Shown one piece after another: positions 44,028-52,850 of a DNA stretch of 64,000 nt; positions within the stretch are counted from its first letter, which is position 1, and the number at the start of each line of letters is the position of its first letter. The stretch covers positions 47,366 through 111,365 of the forward strand of contig JAPUDO010000024.1 in the NCBI GenBank assembly GCA_027493055.1. The letters run 5' to 3'. The notes beneath the pieces were generated by a model that made no database searches, was not told where the DNA came from, and saw only the letters and a program-made list of their open reading frames with translations. A program made the translations under genes and the position numbers. Origin of the DNA: Niabella sp. Its GTDB lineage: Bacteria; Bacteroidota; Bacteroidia; Chitinophagales; Chitinophagaceae.

Positions 44028-45107
44028 ATGACAGCATTTTTTAAGAGCCCTGCATGGCAAAGGCTTAAAAGGAATAAGGGAGCAATGGCCGGGTTGGCGG
44101 TTATTCTCATTTCTGTTATAGTTGCTGTTTTTTGCTATTTCATTGCGCCCGATCCATCACCTTATTCCAATCGCATCATTCTTGAAACAGGAGGAGAAAA
44201 GCCGGGGTTCACCAAACAATTTATTCAAATAAAAAAGGAAAACGAACCCCGCAGGGTAAGTTTCTTTAAAAGACTGATCAGCGGTCAGCCGGATACGTAT
44301 AATTATATCCCCGTCAATAAGTATGAAATGACCGGCGACAGCCTTATTGCTGATGTATATATTGATGAAACGGTAAGCGAGCGTACCGGTTTTGCTAAAA
44401 CAGTGCTGGCAGCAGATCCGGTTGTTACCAATACATACTGGTTGGGTACAGACAGTTACGGTCGTGATATTTTAAGCAGGCTGATAGTGGGTACAAGAGT
44501 AAGCTTAAGCGTAGGGTTAATAACTGTGATCATATCGGTAAGTATTGGCCTGATACTGGGATCGCTGGCTGGTTTTTATCGTGGCAGGATTGATGATCTG
44601 ATCATGTGGTTTATTAATGTGATCTGGAGCATTCCTACGCTGCTATTGGTTTTTGCCATTACGCTGGCATTGGGAAAGGGCTTCTGGCAGGTGTTTGTTG
44701 CGGTAGGCCTAACCATGTGGGTAAATGTAGCCCGGCTGGTGCGCGGCCAGGTATTGGCTGTTCGTGAGCTTGAATATGTAGAAGCCGCACGGGCACTGGG
44801 TTTTAAAGATATCCGTATCATAGCCGGTCATATCTGGCCTAATATTTTGGGGCCGGTGCTGGTTATTGCTGCAGCCAATTTTGCATCGGCCATTGTGATT
44901 GAGGCGGGGCTAAGCTTTTTGGGAGTAGGCGTACAGCCGCCAACACCCAGCTGGGGACTGATGATTAAAGAGAATTACAACTTCATTATAACACAAAACC
45001 CGATGCTGGCATTAGCACCGGGCTTTGCAATTATGATATTGGTGCTGGCTTTTAACCTTTTAGGTAACGGCCTGCGAGATGCTATGAACGTAAAAGGAAG
45101 GTTGTAA
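44028..45107 (+). CDS. Peptide/nickel-type ABC permease (OppC/DppC family)
   Basis: 359 residues. First membrane helix at about 19-41, then a long periplasmic region (about 42-145). The permease domain has five more helices and the EAA loop EAARALGFKDIRIIAGHIWPNILGPVLV. GLSFLGVGVQPPTPSWGLMI and LGNGLRDAMN are OppC/DppC hallmarks. The matching OppB-type permease, binding protein and ATPases are not in the window. It starts 40 bp after the GT2 gene. Confidence 0.92.
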   Translation: MTAFFKSPAWQRLKRNKGAMAGLAVILISVIVAVFCYFIAPDPSPYSNRIILETGGEKPGFTKQFIQIKKENEPRRVSFFKRLISGQPDTYNYIPVNKYEMTGDSLIADVYIDETVSERTGFAKTVLAADPVVTNTYWLGTDSYGRDILSRLIVGTRVSLSVGLITVIISVSIGLILGSLAGFYRGRIDDLIMWFINVIWSIPTLLLVFAITLALGKGFWQVFVAVGLTMWVNVARLVRGQVLAVRELEYVEAARALGFKDIRIIAGHIWPNILGPVLVIAAANFASAIVIEAGLSFLGVGVQPPTPSWGLMIKENYNFIITQNPMLALAPGFAIMILVLAFNLLGNGLRDAMNVKGRL

Positions 45108-45407
45108 TGTAAAATGTATGATGTTAGGAGTACGATGTACGCAGGAAGTCAGAAAGTCGGGAAGTCCGAGGTCAGAAGACGGAGGACAAACAGTTTGTAC
45201 AACCAGTATCCGGCATCCAGCATCTATGAGACATTAATCAAATAGTACAGAAATTCTATACTCGAATAATCAACAGTCAATGCTTGATAATTCGTTCATG
45301 GTTCATAGCCTGTGTCAGTCCATTGTCGATGGTCCATAGTCTATAGCCATTTTCCTCATTAACTTTTCAACTTTTCCTGTCATCCGTCATCTGCCATCTG
45401 TCCTCTT
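45108..45407. other. Low-complexity non-coding gap
   Basis: No gene. Degenerate units of several kinds: GAAGTCAGAAAGTCGG (45140-45186), GTCCATTGTCGATGGTCCATAG (45317-45345), and TCATCCGTCATCTGCCATCTGTCC (45380-45403). Confidence 0.6.
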
Positions 45408-46319
45408 CTAAAACAGTCCTTCAATGCTCAAATACCTTTCTCCTGTATCATAGTTAAAAGTAAGGATACGGGCGCCTGCCGGTATTTCGGGGAGCTTTTT
45501 AGCAACTGCTGCCAGTGCCGCACCGGTGGAAATACCTACAAAAATGCCTTCCTCTTTTGCAATTCTTTTGGCATAATCAAAAGACTCGTCTTTACCGGTT
45601 TGTATAGCTCCGTCTAAAATGGATGTATTTAAAATATCAGGAATAAAACCTGCGCCTAAGCCCTGCAACGGATGAGGGCCGGGTGCGCCGCCGCTGATAA
45701 CAGGCGATAGCTCGGGCTCTACAGCAAATACTTTAAGATTAGGGAACTTTTCTTTCAGGATCTCTGCAACGCCGGTAATATGTCCTCCTGTGCCCACTCC
45801 GCTGATCAGGTAATCAATACCTTCGGGAAAATCATTCAATATTTCCTGTGCCGTTGCCTTACGGTGTATTTCCGTATTAGCCTCATTAGCAAACTGCTGG
45901 GGCACCCATGAGTTGGGGGTTTCCTCTGCTAATTCCTTAGCTTTGGCTATAGCGCCGCTCATTCCTTTTTCGCGGGGCGTAAGTACAAATTCAGCACCAT
46001 ACACCGACATTAGTTTTCTGCGCTCTATGCTCATGCTTTCGGGCATTACCAGTATCAGCTTATAACCCTTAACAGCTGCTACCAGGGCCAGGCCAATGCC
46101 GGTATTACCGCTGGTGGGTTCAATAATAACCGAGTCCTTATTAAGCAAACCTTTTTGCTCGGCATCTTCTATCATGGAAAGGGCTATCCTGTCCTTAATG
46201 CTGCCGCCAGGATTTGCTTTTTCCAGCTTGATCCATACTTCGTGGCTGCTGCCAAAAAGCTTATTGAGCTTAACATGTGGGGTATTGCCGATGGTTTGCA
46301 GAATGTTTTGTGCTTTCAC
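45408..46319 (-). CDS. cysK: Cysteine synthase A
   Basis: 303 residues. PLP lysine Lys42 in [15 protein letters not shown], phosphate loop [10 protein letters not shown], substrate loop [18 protein letters not shown]. Makes cysteine from O-acetylserine and sulfide. It lies 67 bp downstream of cysE on the same strand, so substrate supply and use are coexpressed. Confidence 0.96.
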   Translation of the reverse strand: MKAQNILQTIGNTPHVKLNKLFGSSHEVWIKLEKANPGGSIKDRIALSMIEDAEQKGLLNKDSVIIEPTSGNTGIGLALVAAVKGYKLILVMPESMSIERRKLMSVYGAEFVLTPREKGMSGAIAKAKELAEETPNSWVPQQFANEANTEIHRKATAQEILNDFPEGIDYLISGVGTGGHITGVAEILKEKFPNLKVFAVEPELSPVISGGAPGPHPLQGLGAGFIPDILNTSILDGAIQTGKDESFDYAKRIAKEEGIFVGISTGAALAAVAKKLPEIPAGARILTFNYDTGERYLSIEGLF

Positions 46320-46386
46320 TTTTTTAATTTTTAGTTGTTAACCCGGGGACAGCTGATAAAGCTTGTTTGTGAGCGGCCTCCGGTAA

Positions 46387-47220
46387 TCAGATTACAAAAT
46401 TTAATACATTTTCATCGGGCGGCAGCATATCTTTTACGGTTATCTCGCTTTTGTGATAAACTACCGAGTTGCGGGGAACGCTGTAAGTAAGCCATACATT
46501 ACCGCCTATAATGCTGTCCTGGCCTATTATAGTATCTCCTCCTAAAATAGTGGCGCCTGAATAAATTACCACATTGTTCTCAATAGTGGGATGCCGCTTT
46601 TTAGCAGCCAGCTCTTTGGTAACGCTTAAGGCACCTAAAGTTACGCCCTGGTAAATTTTTACGTTTTTACCAATAACAGTGGTCTCTCCAATCACCACTC
46701 CAGTTCCGTGGTCTATGCTGAAGGATGGTCCGATGGTTGCGCCGGGGTGAATGTCTATGCCGGTTTTACCATGTGCATATTCGCTGAAGAGGCGGGGCAG
46801 CACCGGTACTTTGTGCTCATTCAGCTCACGTGCCAGGCGATGTACTGCAATTGCATAAAAGCCGGGGTAAGCGGTCATCACTTCTTCCACCGATTTAGCT
46901 GCAGGGTCCGACTGTAACAGGGCTTCCGCATCTTTTAAAAGGAAACTGTAAATAGAGGGTAGCTGTTCGAAATAGCTTTCGCTGATGGCTTTTATACGCT
47001 CGTCTTCCTGTATCACATCGCACAGCAGATGTGCAAATTTATCCTTAAGAGATACAAACTGGTCTCTCAGTTGCGCTTCGCATTTATGGTCGATATCGTT
47101 GGGAAGGAAAAGTAATGTATACAGCTCATCAATAAAACCTTCCACCGCGCCTTTATCAGGAAAGCCTGAAAAGCACCTGGAATTACGCTCAAAAAGTGAC
47201 TTTATAAAATCTTCACTCAT
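46387..47220 (-). CDS. cysE: Serine O-acetyltransferase
   Basis: 277 residues. A helical N-terminal part (about 1-135) precedes a left-handed beta-helix with hexapeptide repeats: SEYAHGKTGIDIHPGATIGPSFSIDHGTGVVIGETTVIGKNVKIYQGVTLGALS. The active-site His is in SIDHGTGVV. Makes O-acetylserine for CysK. First gene of the pair. Confidence 0.94.
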   Translation of the reverse strand: MSEDFIKSLFERNSRCFSGFPDKGAVEGFIDELYTLLFLPNDIDHKCEAQLRDQFVSLKDKFAHLLCDVIQEDERIKAISESYFEQLPSIYSFLLKDAEALLQSDPAAKSVEEVMTAYPGFYAIAVHRLARELNEHKVPVLPRLFSEYAHGKTGIDIHPGATIGPSFSIDHGTGVVIGETTVIGKNVKIYQGVTLGALSVTKELAAKKRHPTIENNVVIYSGATILGGDTIIGQDSIIGGNVWLTYSVPRNSVVYHKSEITVKDMLPPDENVLNFVI

Positions 47221-47319
47221 GCTTTATCCTATTAAAATGGTGGACAAAGGTAACTGATATACCCGGAAATGGGAAATATAGCGCCTAAAAAAATATTTTA
47301 AAGTTTGAGGAACAAGCAT

Positions 47320-47352
47320 TATGTTTGTAGTGTACTACTTAAATAGTACACT
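47320..47352 (+). promoter_or_regulatory. -7 box and YtrA-type operator of the ABC operon
   Basis: -7 TATGTTTG at 47320-47327 (exact TAnnTTTG), followed by an inverted repeat with perfect 9-bp arms: AGTGTACTA (47329-47337) and TAGTACACT (47344-47352), spacer CTTAAA. Repression would block transcription at the start site. The AGTGTA...TACACT form is that of YtrA-subfamily GntR regulators, one of which is encoded in the operon. Confidence 0.8.
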
Positions 47353-47364
47353 AAATCACTAAGT

Positions 47365-48210
47365 ATGATTGATATTAAAAACCTTCATTTTTCCTACAAA
47401 AAGAAAAAAGTGTTTAACGGTCTCAGTCTTTCTTTTGCTCCAGGGCATATTTACGGATTGCTTGGAAAAAACGGAACAGGGAAATCAACACTGCTAAAAA
47501 ATATCATCGGCTCTTTGTTCCCCAACGAAGGCAGCATTAACGCATTAGGGTTTGTGCCGGGTAAAAGGCAACCGGCGTTCTTGCAGGATGTATTTATTGT
47601 ACCGGAAGAATTTTATTTACCAGATGTGCCTATTAAAGAGTTTTTGAACTGCAATGCATCGTTCTACCCCAAATTCAACAGGCAGCAGTTTGAGACCTAT
47701 TTACAGGAGTTTGATATACCAATGGGCAACCGCCTCCAGCAAATGAGCTATGGTCAAAAAAAGAAAGTGCTCATCAGCTTTGCTTTGGCATGTAACACTT
47801 CTATACTGCTGATGGATGAACCATCGAACGGGCTGGACATTATGAGCAAAAGCCAGTTCAGGAAAGTGATTGCGGGCGCTATTGATGAAAGCAAATGTAT
47901 CATCATCAGCACCCACCAGGTGAAGGATCTGGAAAGCCTGATAGACCGTATTACCATTATTGATGAAGGAAAAATTTTGTTTGATCAGAACATTGATACC
48001 ATCAGCGCCGCACTATCTTTTAAAATATCTTTTGATGATGAAGAAACCAGGGCCGCGTTTTATAAAGAAGAATCGCTGAAGGGCAATGCCATCATTACCA
48101 CTAATACTTCGGACGGGGAAGGTAAAATAGATCTTGAAATGCTATACAAAGCTGTTGTTACCAATGGCGACGCACTAAATAAGGTTTTCACGAAATCAGC
48201 TAATCAGTAA
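47365..48210 (+). CDS. ABC transporter ATP-binding protein (first gene of the operon)
   Basis: 281 residues. Walker A GLLGKNGTGKSTLLK (about 33-47), signature QMSYGQKKKVLISFALA (variant of LSGGQ), Walker B ILLMDEPSNGLD, H-loop STHQVKD. C-terminal about 75 residues are an extension. It pairs with the permease gene 10 bp downstream. Substrate unknown; YtrA-linked transporters are typically exporters. Confidence 0.92.
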   Translation: MIDIKNLHFSYKKKKVFNGLSLSFAPGHIYGLLGKNGTGKSTLLKNIIGSLFPNEGSINALGFVPGKRQPAFLQDVFIVPEEFYLPDVPIKEFLNCNASFYPKFNRQQFETYLQEFDIPMGNRLQQMSYGQKKKVLISFALACNTSILLMDEPSNGLDIMSKSQFRKVIAGAIDESKCIIISTHQVKDLESLIDRITIIDEGKILFDQNIDTISAALSFKISFDDEETRAAFYKEESLKGNAIITTNTSDGEGKIDLEMLYKAVVTNGDALNKVFTKSANQ

Positions 48211-48220
48211 ACGAATTCTT

Positions 48221-49021
48221 ATGAGCAATTTTAGTTTTAAAAGAACCGGGCAATTAATAAAAAAGCAATGGGTTGAAAACCGCAGGTTATACAGTATGTC
48301 TGTATTGGCATTAACTGGAATTTTGGGCGTTACTTTTGTTTTATGGTTAAGTATGTCCGGTACCAGTTATAATGAAGAGTCAGCATATATATTTGGCCTG
48401 ATTGGCCTGTTTATTACAGGGGCCATTTTTGCAAGTACTACGTACAATATGCTGAATGCAAAAGATACAGGCATTTACTGGATCAGCTTTCCTGCCAGCC
48501 ATCTGGAAAAATTCCTGGTGACTTTATTTTTCAATGTGGTAGTCTTTACCGTGGTATATACGGCTTTATTTTTTGTATTGAAGTTCATCAGCGAAGCCTA
48601 TATTAACTATCTTATTGAAAATGGTCAGCGATTATATTCGTACAGGAGGATAGACTGGTCTCGCAGCGATGGATTTTCAGAAGCAATTCCTGTATTCTGC
48701 TATGTTTTTTTTGTTGTTCAGGCAGCGTTCCTGTTGGGTTCAGTTTCCTTTAAAAGGTTTTCTTTTATTATTACCACTATAGTTATTATCGGGATTCTTT
48801 TCCTTCTCGGCTGGTACGCTTTTAAGATTGGGAAAATAGCTTTTGGCAATGAATATGATTTTAATCCATTCAGGGTCCAGTCCCATTACGAAAATGGCGC
48901 TTACAAAGAGTATGAGCTTAATGCCTCTTTAAAAGCATGTGTGGAACTGTTCCTGAAGTTTTTACTGGCGCCGTTTTTATGGCTTGTAACCTGGTTTAAG
49001 CTTAAGGAAAAGCAGCTATAA
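48221..49021 (+). CDS. ABC-2-like permease, six helices
   Basis: 266 residues with six hydrophobic segments (about 25-45, 56-76, 100-125, 163-185, 190-210, 245-262) and a basic N-terminus (FKRTGQLIKKQWVENRRLY). No specific family features beyond this. Partner of the preceding ATPase by position. Confidence 0.82.
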   Translation: MSNFSFKRTGQLIKKQWVENRRLYSMSVLALTGILGVTFVLWLSMSGTSYNEESAYIFGLIGLFITGAIFASTTYNMLNAKDTGIYWISFPASHLEKFLVTLFFNVVVFTVVYTALFFVLKFISEAYINYLIENGQRLYSYRRIDWSRSDGFSEAIPVFCYVFFVVQAAFLLGSVSFKRFSFIITTIVIIGILFLLGWYAFKIGKIAFGNEYDFNPFRVQSHYENGAYKEYELNASLKACVELFLKFLLAPFLWLVTWFKLKEKQL

Positions 49022-49049
49022 TTATTAACATACAGAAACGATATTATTT

Positions 49050-49421
49050 ATGCAATTCAATAATAATGCACAGGCTATTTATTTACAGATAGCAGATTAT
49101 GTGTGCGAAAAAGTACTTTTAAAAGAATGGCCGCCGGATGCTAAAATACCCAGCGTACGGGAACTGGCCATGCAGTTGGAGGTAAACCCTAATACCGTTG
49201 CCCGTTCCTATGATTTTTTAAAGCAGCAGGATATCATTTATGATAAACGGGGCATTGGTTATTTTATAACAGCAGAAGGCATTAAAAATGCATCGGCATA
49301 CCGGAAACAGGAATTTCTTGAAAAAGAGCTGCCCCTGTTCTTCAGGAATATGTACCTGCTGGGTATAGAGCCTGACGACCTGAAAACGAAATACGAAAAA
49401 TTTAAGAAACAATACACTTAA
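49050..49421 (+). CDS. YtrA-subfamily GntR regulator
   Basis: 123 residues: a GntR winged HTH (AIYLQIADYVCEKVLLKEWPPDAKIPSVRELAMQLEVNPNTVARSYDFLKQQDIIYDKRGIGYFI) and only a short helical C-terminus, as in YtrA. It is in the same operon as the ABC genes. The operator at 47329-47352 is the likely target. Confidence 0.92.
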   Translation: MQFNNNAQAIYLQIADYVCEKVLLKEWPPDAKIPSVRELAMQLEVNPNTVARSYDFLKQQDIIYDKRGIGYFITAEGIKNASAYRKQEFLEKELPLFFRNMYLLGIEPDDLKTKYEKFKKQYT

Positions 49422-49425
49422 AAAC

Positions 49426-49541
49426 TTACGAATGAAACATGCATTATAAAATTTTCATTTTTATGACACAAGAGAATGAAAATTTTATACCTGGTAAGTT
49501 CCATTCGACCGGATTAAACAATAAAAAAATTACGAATGAAA
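49426..49541. repeat. Insertion-like segment with 12-bp direct repeats and a 15-bp hairpin
   Basis: TTACGAATGAAA occurs at 49426-49437 and 49530-49541; the second copy holds the start of the next gene. Between them, TATAAAATTTTCATT (49445-49459) and AATGAAAATTTTATA (49475-49489) form a perfect 15-bp stem with a 15-nt loop. Confidence 0.8.
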
Positions 49542-50309
49542 ACCAGCAACAAGCTATTAATACTCTTATTGGTATTGTTATTTTTAATTCCACTGATGAC
49601 AGTAATGGGATTCAAAGCAGCTATAAAAAACAATCAATATGTGGTGAAAAATACCTACGGAAATAATGTCTCGGATTTTAAAGATCTCAGGCCTTTTAAG
49701 GTTATAAAAATGGATGGGGATTCGCGGGATAAGTTACTGAAATGTAATATCCGGTATGGTGATAAATATGGATATAAATTTAATAATTATGATCCGCAGC
49801 GGCTTGAAGAGGGGAGATCAGATAGCTGTAATGTTGGTTTGGCCGGAGATATCCTGGTTGTCAGCTACGGCATCAGGGCAAATGAAGCGCTGAAAGCAAA
49901 CAATTACTATTATGGTGTTGAAGTTGAGATTACTATTCCTGAAACGATGCCCATAGTTGCCAGCGCTGCTATGGTAAATATGGATAGCAGTGCAGCGCGT
50001 TTCAGTAGTTTAAACTTTTCGCTTACAGGCAATACGTTATTGAACATTGTAAATGCAAATTCCCGCCGGGCAGAAAATGCAGATATTCACAAAGCAGTAT
50101 TTCCTAAAATAGTAATTGATGCAACCTCTTCACAAATTGACCTGAATGAAAACAGCGGTGTCAAGAATCTGCAGGTCAGCTTAAAAGAGCAATCCAGGCT
50201 TAATATCAATGAAAAGACTGCAGTGGATACATTAAGCGGCAGTATTTCTGATGAGTCTGTTATTAATGTTCCCTATAAATTCGTGCAACAACTGAAACCT
50301 CTACATTAA
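49536..50309 (+). CDS. Putative adhesin-like (GIN/DUF2807-type) exported protein
   Basis: 257 residues. Signal or anchor helix (about 5-25, LLILLLVLLFLIPLMTVMGF). The rest is beta-rich, with repeating strand patterns (SLNFSLTGNTLLNIVNANSRRAEN, IVIDATSSQIDLNENSGVKNLQVSLKEQSRLNINEKTAVDTLSGSI) like the parallel beta-helix of DUF2807/GIN proteins. Lies between the GntR gene and the second ABC pair, as in several Bacteroidota operons. Function unknown. Confidence 0.7.
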   Translation: MKTSNKLLILLLVLLFLIPLMTVMGFKAAIKNNQYVVKNTYGNNVSDFKDLRPFKVIKMDGDSRDKLLKCNIRYGDKYGYKFNNYDPQRLEEGRSDSCNVGLAGDILVVSYGIRANEALKANNYYYGVEVEITIPETMPIVASAAMVNMDSSAARFSSLNFSLTGNTLLNIVNANSRRAENADIHKAVFPKIVIDATSSQIDLNENSGVKNLQVSLKEQSRLNINEKTAVDTLSGSISDESVINVPYKFVQQLKPLH

Positions 50310-50326
50310 CCACTCAATTTTAGCAT

Positions 50327-51235
50327 TTGGAATACTGTGTTCAAACCACTGATCTCGCTTATACATTTTCCAACAGGCAACAAGTGCTGGATAATGTTTC
50401 GATACATGTGCCGGAACAGTGTATATATGGATTCCTGGGCCCAAACGGTGCTGGCAAAACAACAACGCTTAAATTAATTTTAGGATTGTTGCGCAACCAC
50501 CAGGGAACGATAAAAATCTTTAACAAACCTATCGCCGGGCACAGGGTAGAAATAATGCGATCTGTAGGTAGTCTTATTGAGTCGCCCTCTGTGTATGGTC
50601 ATCTTTCAGCAAAAGATAATTTGCGCATCTTTCAAAAAGTATATCAATGCCCCCAGGGCCGGATTGACGAAGTGCTGTCTATGACAGGGCTGGCCAATAC
50701 CGGCACTAAAAAGGCAGCACAGTTTTCATTGGGAATGAAGCAGCGCCTGGGCATTGCCATCGCCTTATTACACCATCCGGCTTTACTTATTCTTGATGAG
50801 CCTACCAATGGGTTGGATCCTAATGGCATGGTGGAGATAAGAGAATTTCTTAAGCTGCTAAACAGGGAGCATGGCACAACCATCCTTATTTCAAGTCATC
50901 TTTTAACCGAAATTGACAGGCTGGCCACACATATCGGCCTTATTAACAAAGGACGGATACTTTTTGAAGGAACTGCAGAACAGTTAAAAAAAGAAAAAAA
51001 CCGTGAAACATATATTCTTTATAAAACCAGCGATAACCAGGCTGCGGCAGCACTATTTGCCCGGCAAAATATAAAGCCGGCCTTACTGCCCGATACCATA
51101 AAAATTGCAGCAACATCCAAAGAAAACGTTGCCGGGTTAAACCGGCTGCTTGTGCACAATGGCCTGGACGTTTATGAAATTACTACGGAAAAAAATGACC
51201 TTGAGACAATTTTTATGAACCTGATAACGGATTAA
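50327..51235 (+). CDS. ABC transporter ATP-binding protein (second pair)
   Basis: 302 residues read from a TTG at 50327 (MEYCVQTTDLAYTFSNRQQVLDNVSIHV); no nearby ATG suits better. Walker A GFLGPNGAGKTTTLK, signature QFSLGMKQRLGIAIALL, Walker B LLILDEPTNGLDPNG, H-loop ISSHLLTEI. C-terminal extension as in bacitracin/lantibiotic-type exporters. Pairs with the next permease, 2 bp downstream. Confidence 0.92.
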   Translation: MEYCVQTTDLAYTFSNRQQVLDNVSIHVPEQCIYGFLGPNGAGKTTTLKLILGLLRNHQGTIKIFNKPIAGHRVEIMRSVGSLIESPSVYGHLSAKDNLRIFQKVYQCPQGRIDEVLSMTGLANTGTKKAAQFSLGMKQRLGIAIALLHHPALLILDEPTNGLDPNGMVEIREFLKLLNREHGTTILISSHLLTEIDRLATHIGLINKGRILFEGTAEQLKKEKNRETYILYKTSDNQAAAALFARQNIKPALLPDTIKIAATSKENVAGLNRLLVHNGLDVYEITTEKNDLETIFMNLITD

Positions 51236-51237
51236 AA

Positions 51238-51990
51238 ATGCGTATATTCTTTTATAGTGTACAAAGCGAGTGGCTGAAAACAAAAAATAGTATTGCCTCC
51301 TGGCTATGCCTGGTGGGAGGCTTTTTCATCCCCCTCCTCTATCTCATAGCTGATATTAAAAATAAAACCTTCATCAATAGCGCAGGTACAGAAATATGGC
51401 AAACACACTTTACGCGCCTCTGGATGAACATGTCGGGCTTCTTGCTTCCTATGGGCCTTATATTGGCAAGCAGCCTGATTACCCAGGTTGAGTTCAAGAA
51501 CAATTCCTGGAAGCAGGTACATGTTACACCGCAAAAATACAGCACTATTTTTTTTGCCAAGCTGGCAGTTCTTTTGGGAATGACATTGAAATTTTTCCTG
51601 TTCTTTAATATCGGAGTTATTATTGCAGGAACTGTACCATGTCTTATATTCGATCACTCTTTTCCTAAGGAAAATATTCCCTGGCTTTATTTTATAGAAA
51701 AGAATGCGCGCTATTTTATCGCCTGCCTTCCCATCATCGCGCTTCAGTATCTGCTAAGCCTTCAATTCAAAAACTTCGTAATTGCCGTGGGCGTTGGGCT
51801 CGCCGGATTAATAGGAACATTTATTGCCTTTCGATGGCAGTATATTTATTTAAGCCCTTTCAGCTATACCAACCCTTTTGCAGAACGTTCAGGATTTTCG
51901 GAAAATATTTTGTTATATGCAACCATCTATTTTGTGGTATTTACCATCATCAGCTTTTACCTTTATGTCAATAAAAAGATAAAAGGATGA
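51238..51990 (+). CDS. ABC-2 permease of the lantibiotic-resistance type
   Basis: 250 residues, six membrane segments. YSVQSEWLKTKNSIASWLCLVGGFFIPLLY at the start and EFKNNSWKQVHVTPQKYSTIFFAKLAVLLGMTLKFFLFFNIGVII are typical of MutE/EpiE-like or DUF4162-associated permeases. Last gene of the operon that starts at 47365. Confidence 0.87.
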   Translation: MRIFFYSVQSEWLKTKNSIASWLCLVGGFFIPLLYLIADIKNKTFINSAGTEIWQTHFTRLWMNMSGFLLPMGLILASSLITQVEFKNNSWKQVHVTPQKYSTIFFAKLAVLLGMTLKFFLFFNIGVIIAGTVPCLIFDHSFPKENIPWLYFIEKNARYFIACLPIIALQYLLSLQFKNFVIAVGVGLAGLIGTFIAFRWQYIYLSPFSYTNPFAERSGFSENILLYATIYFVVFTIISFYLYVNKKIKG

Positions 51991-52046
51991 TACCTGGCTC
52001 GTGATGCGTTGCTTCTGCACTATCTTAGCATGAAAATAACTTACTC

Positions 52047-52712
52047 ATGCTGCAACCGTCAACTTTACAATTTTTAAACGACCTTAAAAAGAATAACAAC
52101 AAACCCTGGTTCGATGAAAACCGTAAAGCTTATGAAGCGGCTAAGCAGGATTTTGCTGCGTTTGTTGATAAGATAATTGGGCTGTTTGGTAAAAAAGATC
52201 CGTCCATAGCGCATTTGAAAGCAAAGGATTGTCTGTTCCGGATCAACCGGGACATCCGCTTTTCAAAAGATAAAACACCCTATAAAACCAATTTTGGCGC
52301 TTTCATTAACGCCGAGGGGAAAAAGTCGATGACAGCAGGATATTATCTTCACGTAGCTCCGGGAGAGAGTTTTACCGGTGGTGGTATGTGGATGCCCCCG
52401 GCCGATATGCTGGCTAAAATACGCCAGGAGATAGATTACAACCTGGCAGATTTTAAAAAGATCATCAACGCCAAAAAATTCAAAACAACTTACGGCAGCC
52501 TTTCTGTTGAAGAGGGTCAACTGCTAAGCCGTGTGCCCAAAGGCTACGAGCCAGATAATCCTGCTGCGGAGTATTTAAAGCATAAAAGCTTTATTGGTGT
52601 ACTAAACATTAGCGATGCTGAATTAACAGGCAATTTGTTAACTGCAAAAATTGTGAATGCATTTGAAACCCTTCAGCCGCTTAATACATTTCTGAATAAT
52701 GCGTTGCAATAG
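52047..52712 (+). CDS. DUF2461 family protein
   Basis: 221 residues. Family features: LQFLNDLKKNNNKPWFDENRKAYEAAKQDF at the start, LFRINRDIRFSKDKTPYKTNFGAFI, and GYYLHVAPGESFTGGGMWMPPADMLAKIRQEID. Function unknown; widely found. It stands as a single gene 56 bp after the ABC operon. Confidence 0.93.
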   Translation: MLQPSTLQFLNDLKKNNNKPWFDENRKAYEAAKQDFAAFVDKIIGLFGKKDPSIAHLKAKDCLFRINRDIRFSKDKTPYKTNFGAFINAEGKKSMTAGYYLHVAPGESFTGGGMWMPPADMLAKIRQEIDYNLADFKKIINAKKFKTTYGSLSVEEGQLLSRVPKGYEPDNPAAEYLKHKSFIGVLNISDAELTGNLLTAKIVNAFETLQPLNTFLNNALQ

Positions 52713-52717
52713 CACTG

Positions 52718-52850
52718 TGGGGTTGACTAAAAAGTATTGTCAGCCTGAGCTTGTCGAAGGCTAACTGCTTGATTGTCTATATTTCGTCAGGCTCTCCGAA
52801 GGAGTCCCTTGGACAATATGACAATCAAGGAACCTTTTTAGTCGGCCCCA
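52718..52850. mobile_element. MITE-like 133-bp inverted-repeat element
   Basis: Outer 17-bp arms TGGGGTTGACTAAAAAG (52718-52734) and its near-complement (52834-52850) match at 15 of 17. Inside, CTTGATTGTC (52768-52777) pairs with GACAATCAAG (52820-52829). Two further hairpins are present: GCCT/AGGC at 52743-52761 and CTCC/GGAG near 52793-52803. No coding. No target duplication identified with certainty. Confidence 0.7.

Noticed and set aside
49439-49666. Open frame of 75 codons between the GntR gene and the DUF2807-like gene
   Set aside because: It overlaps the DUF2807-like gene in another frame and covers the hairpin; no family features.
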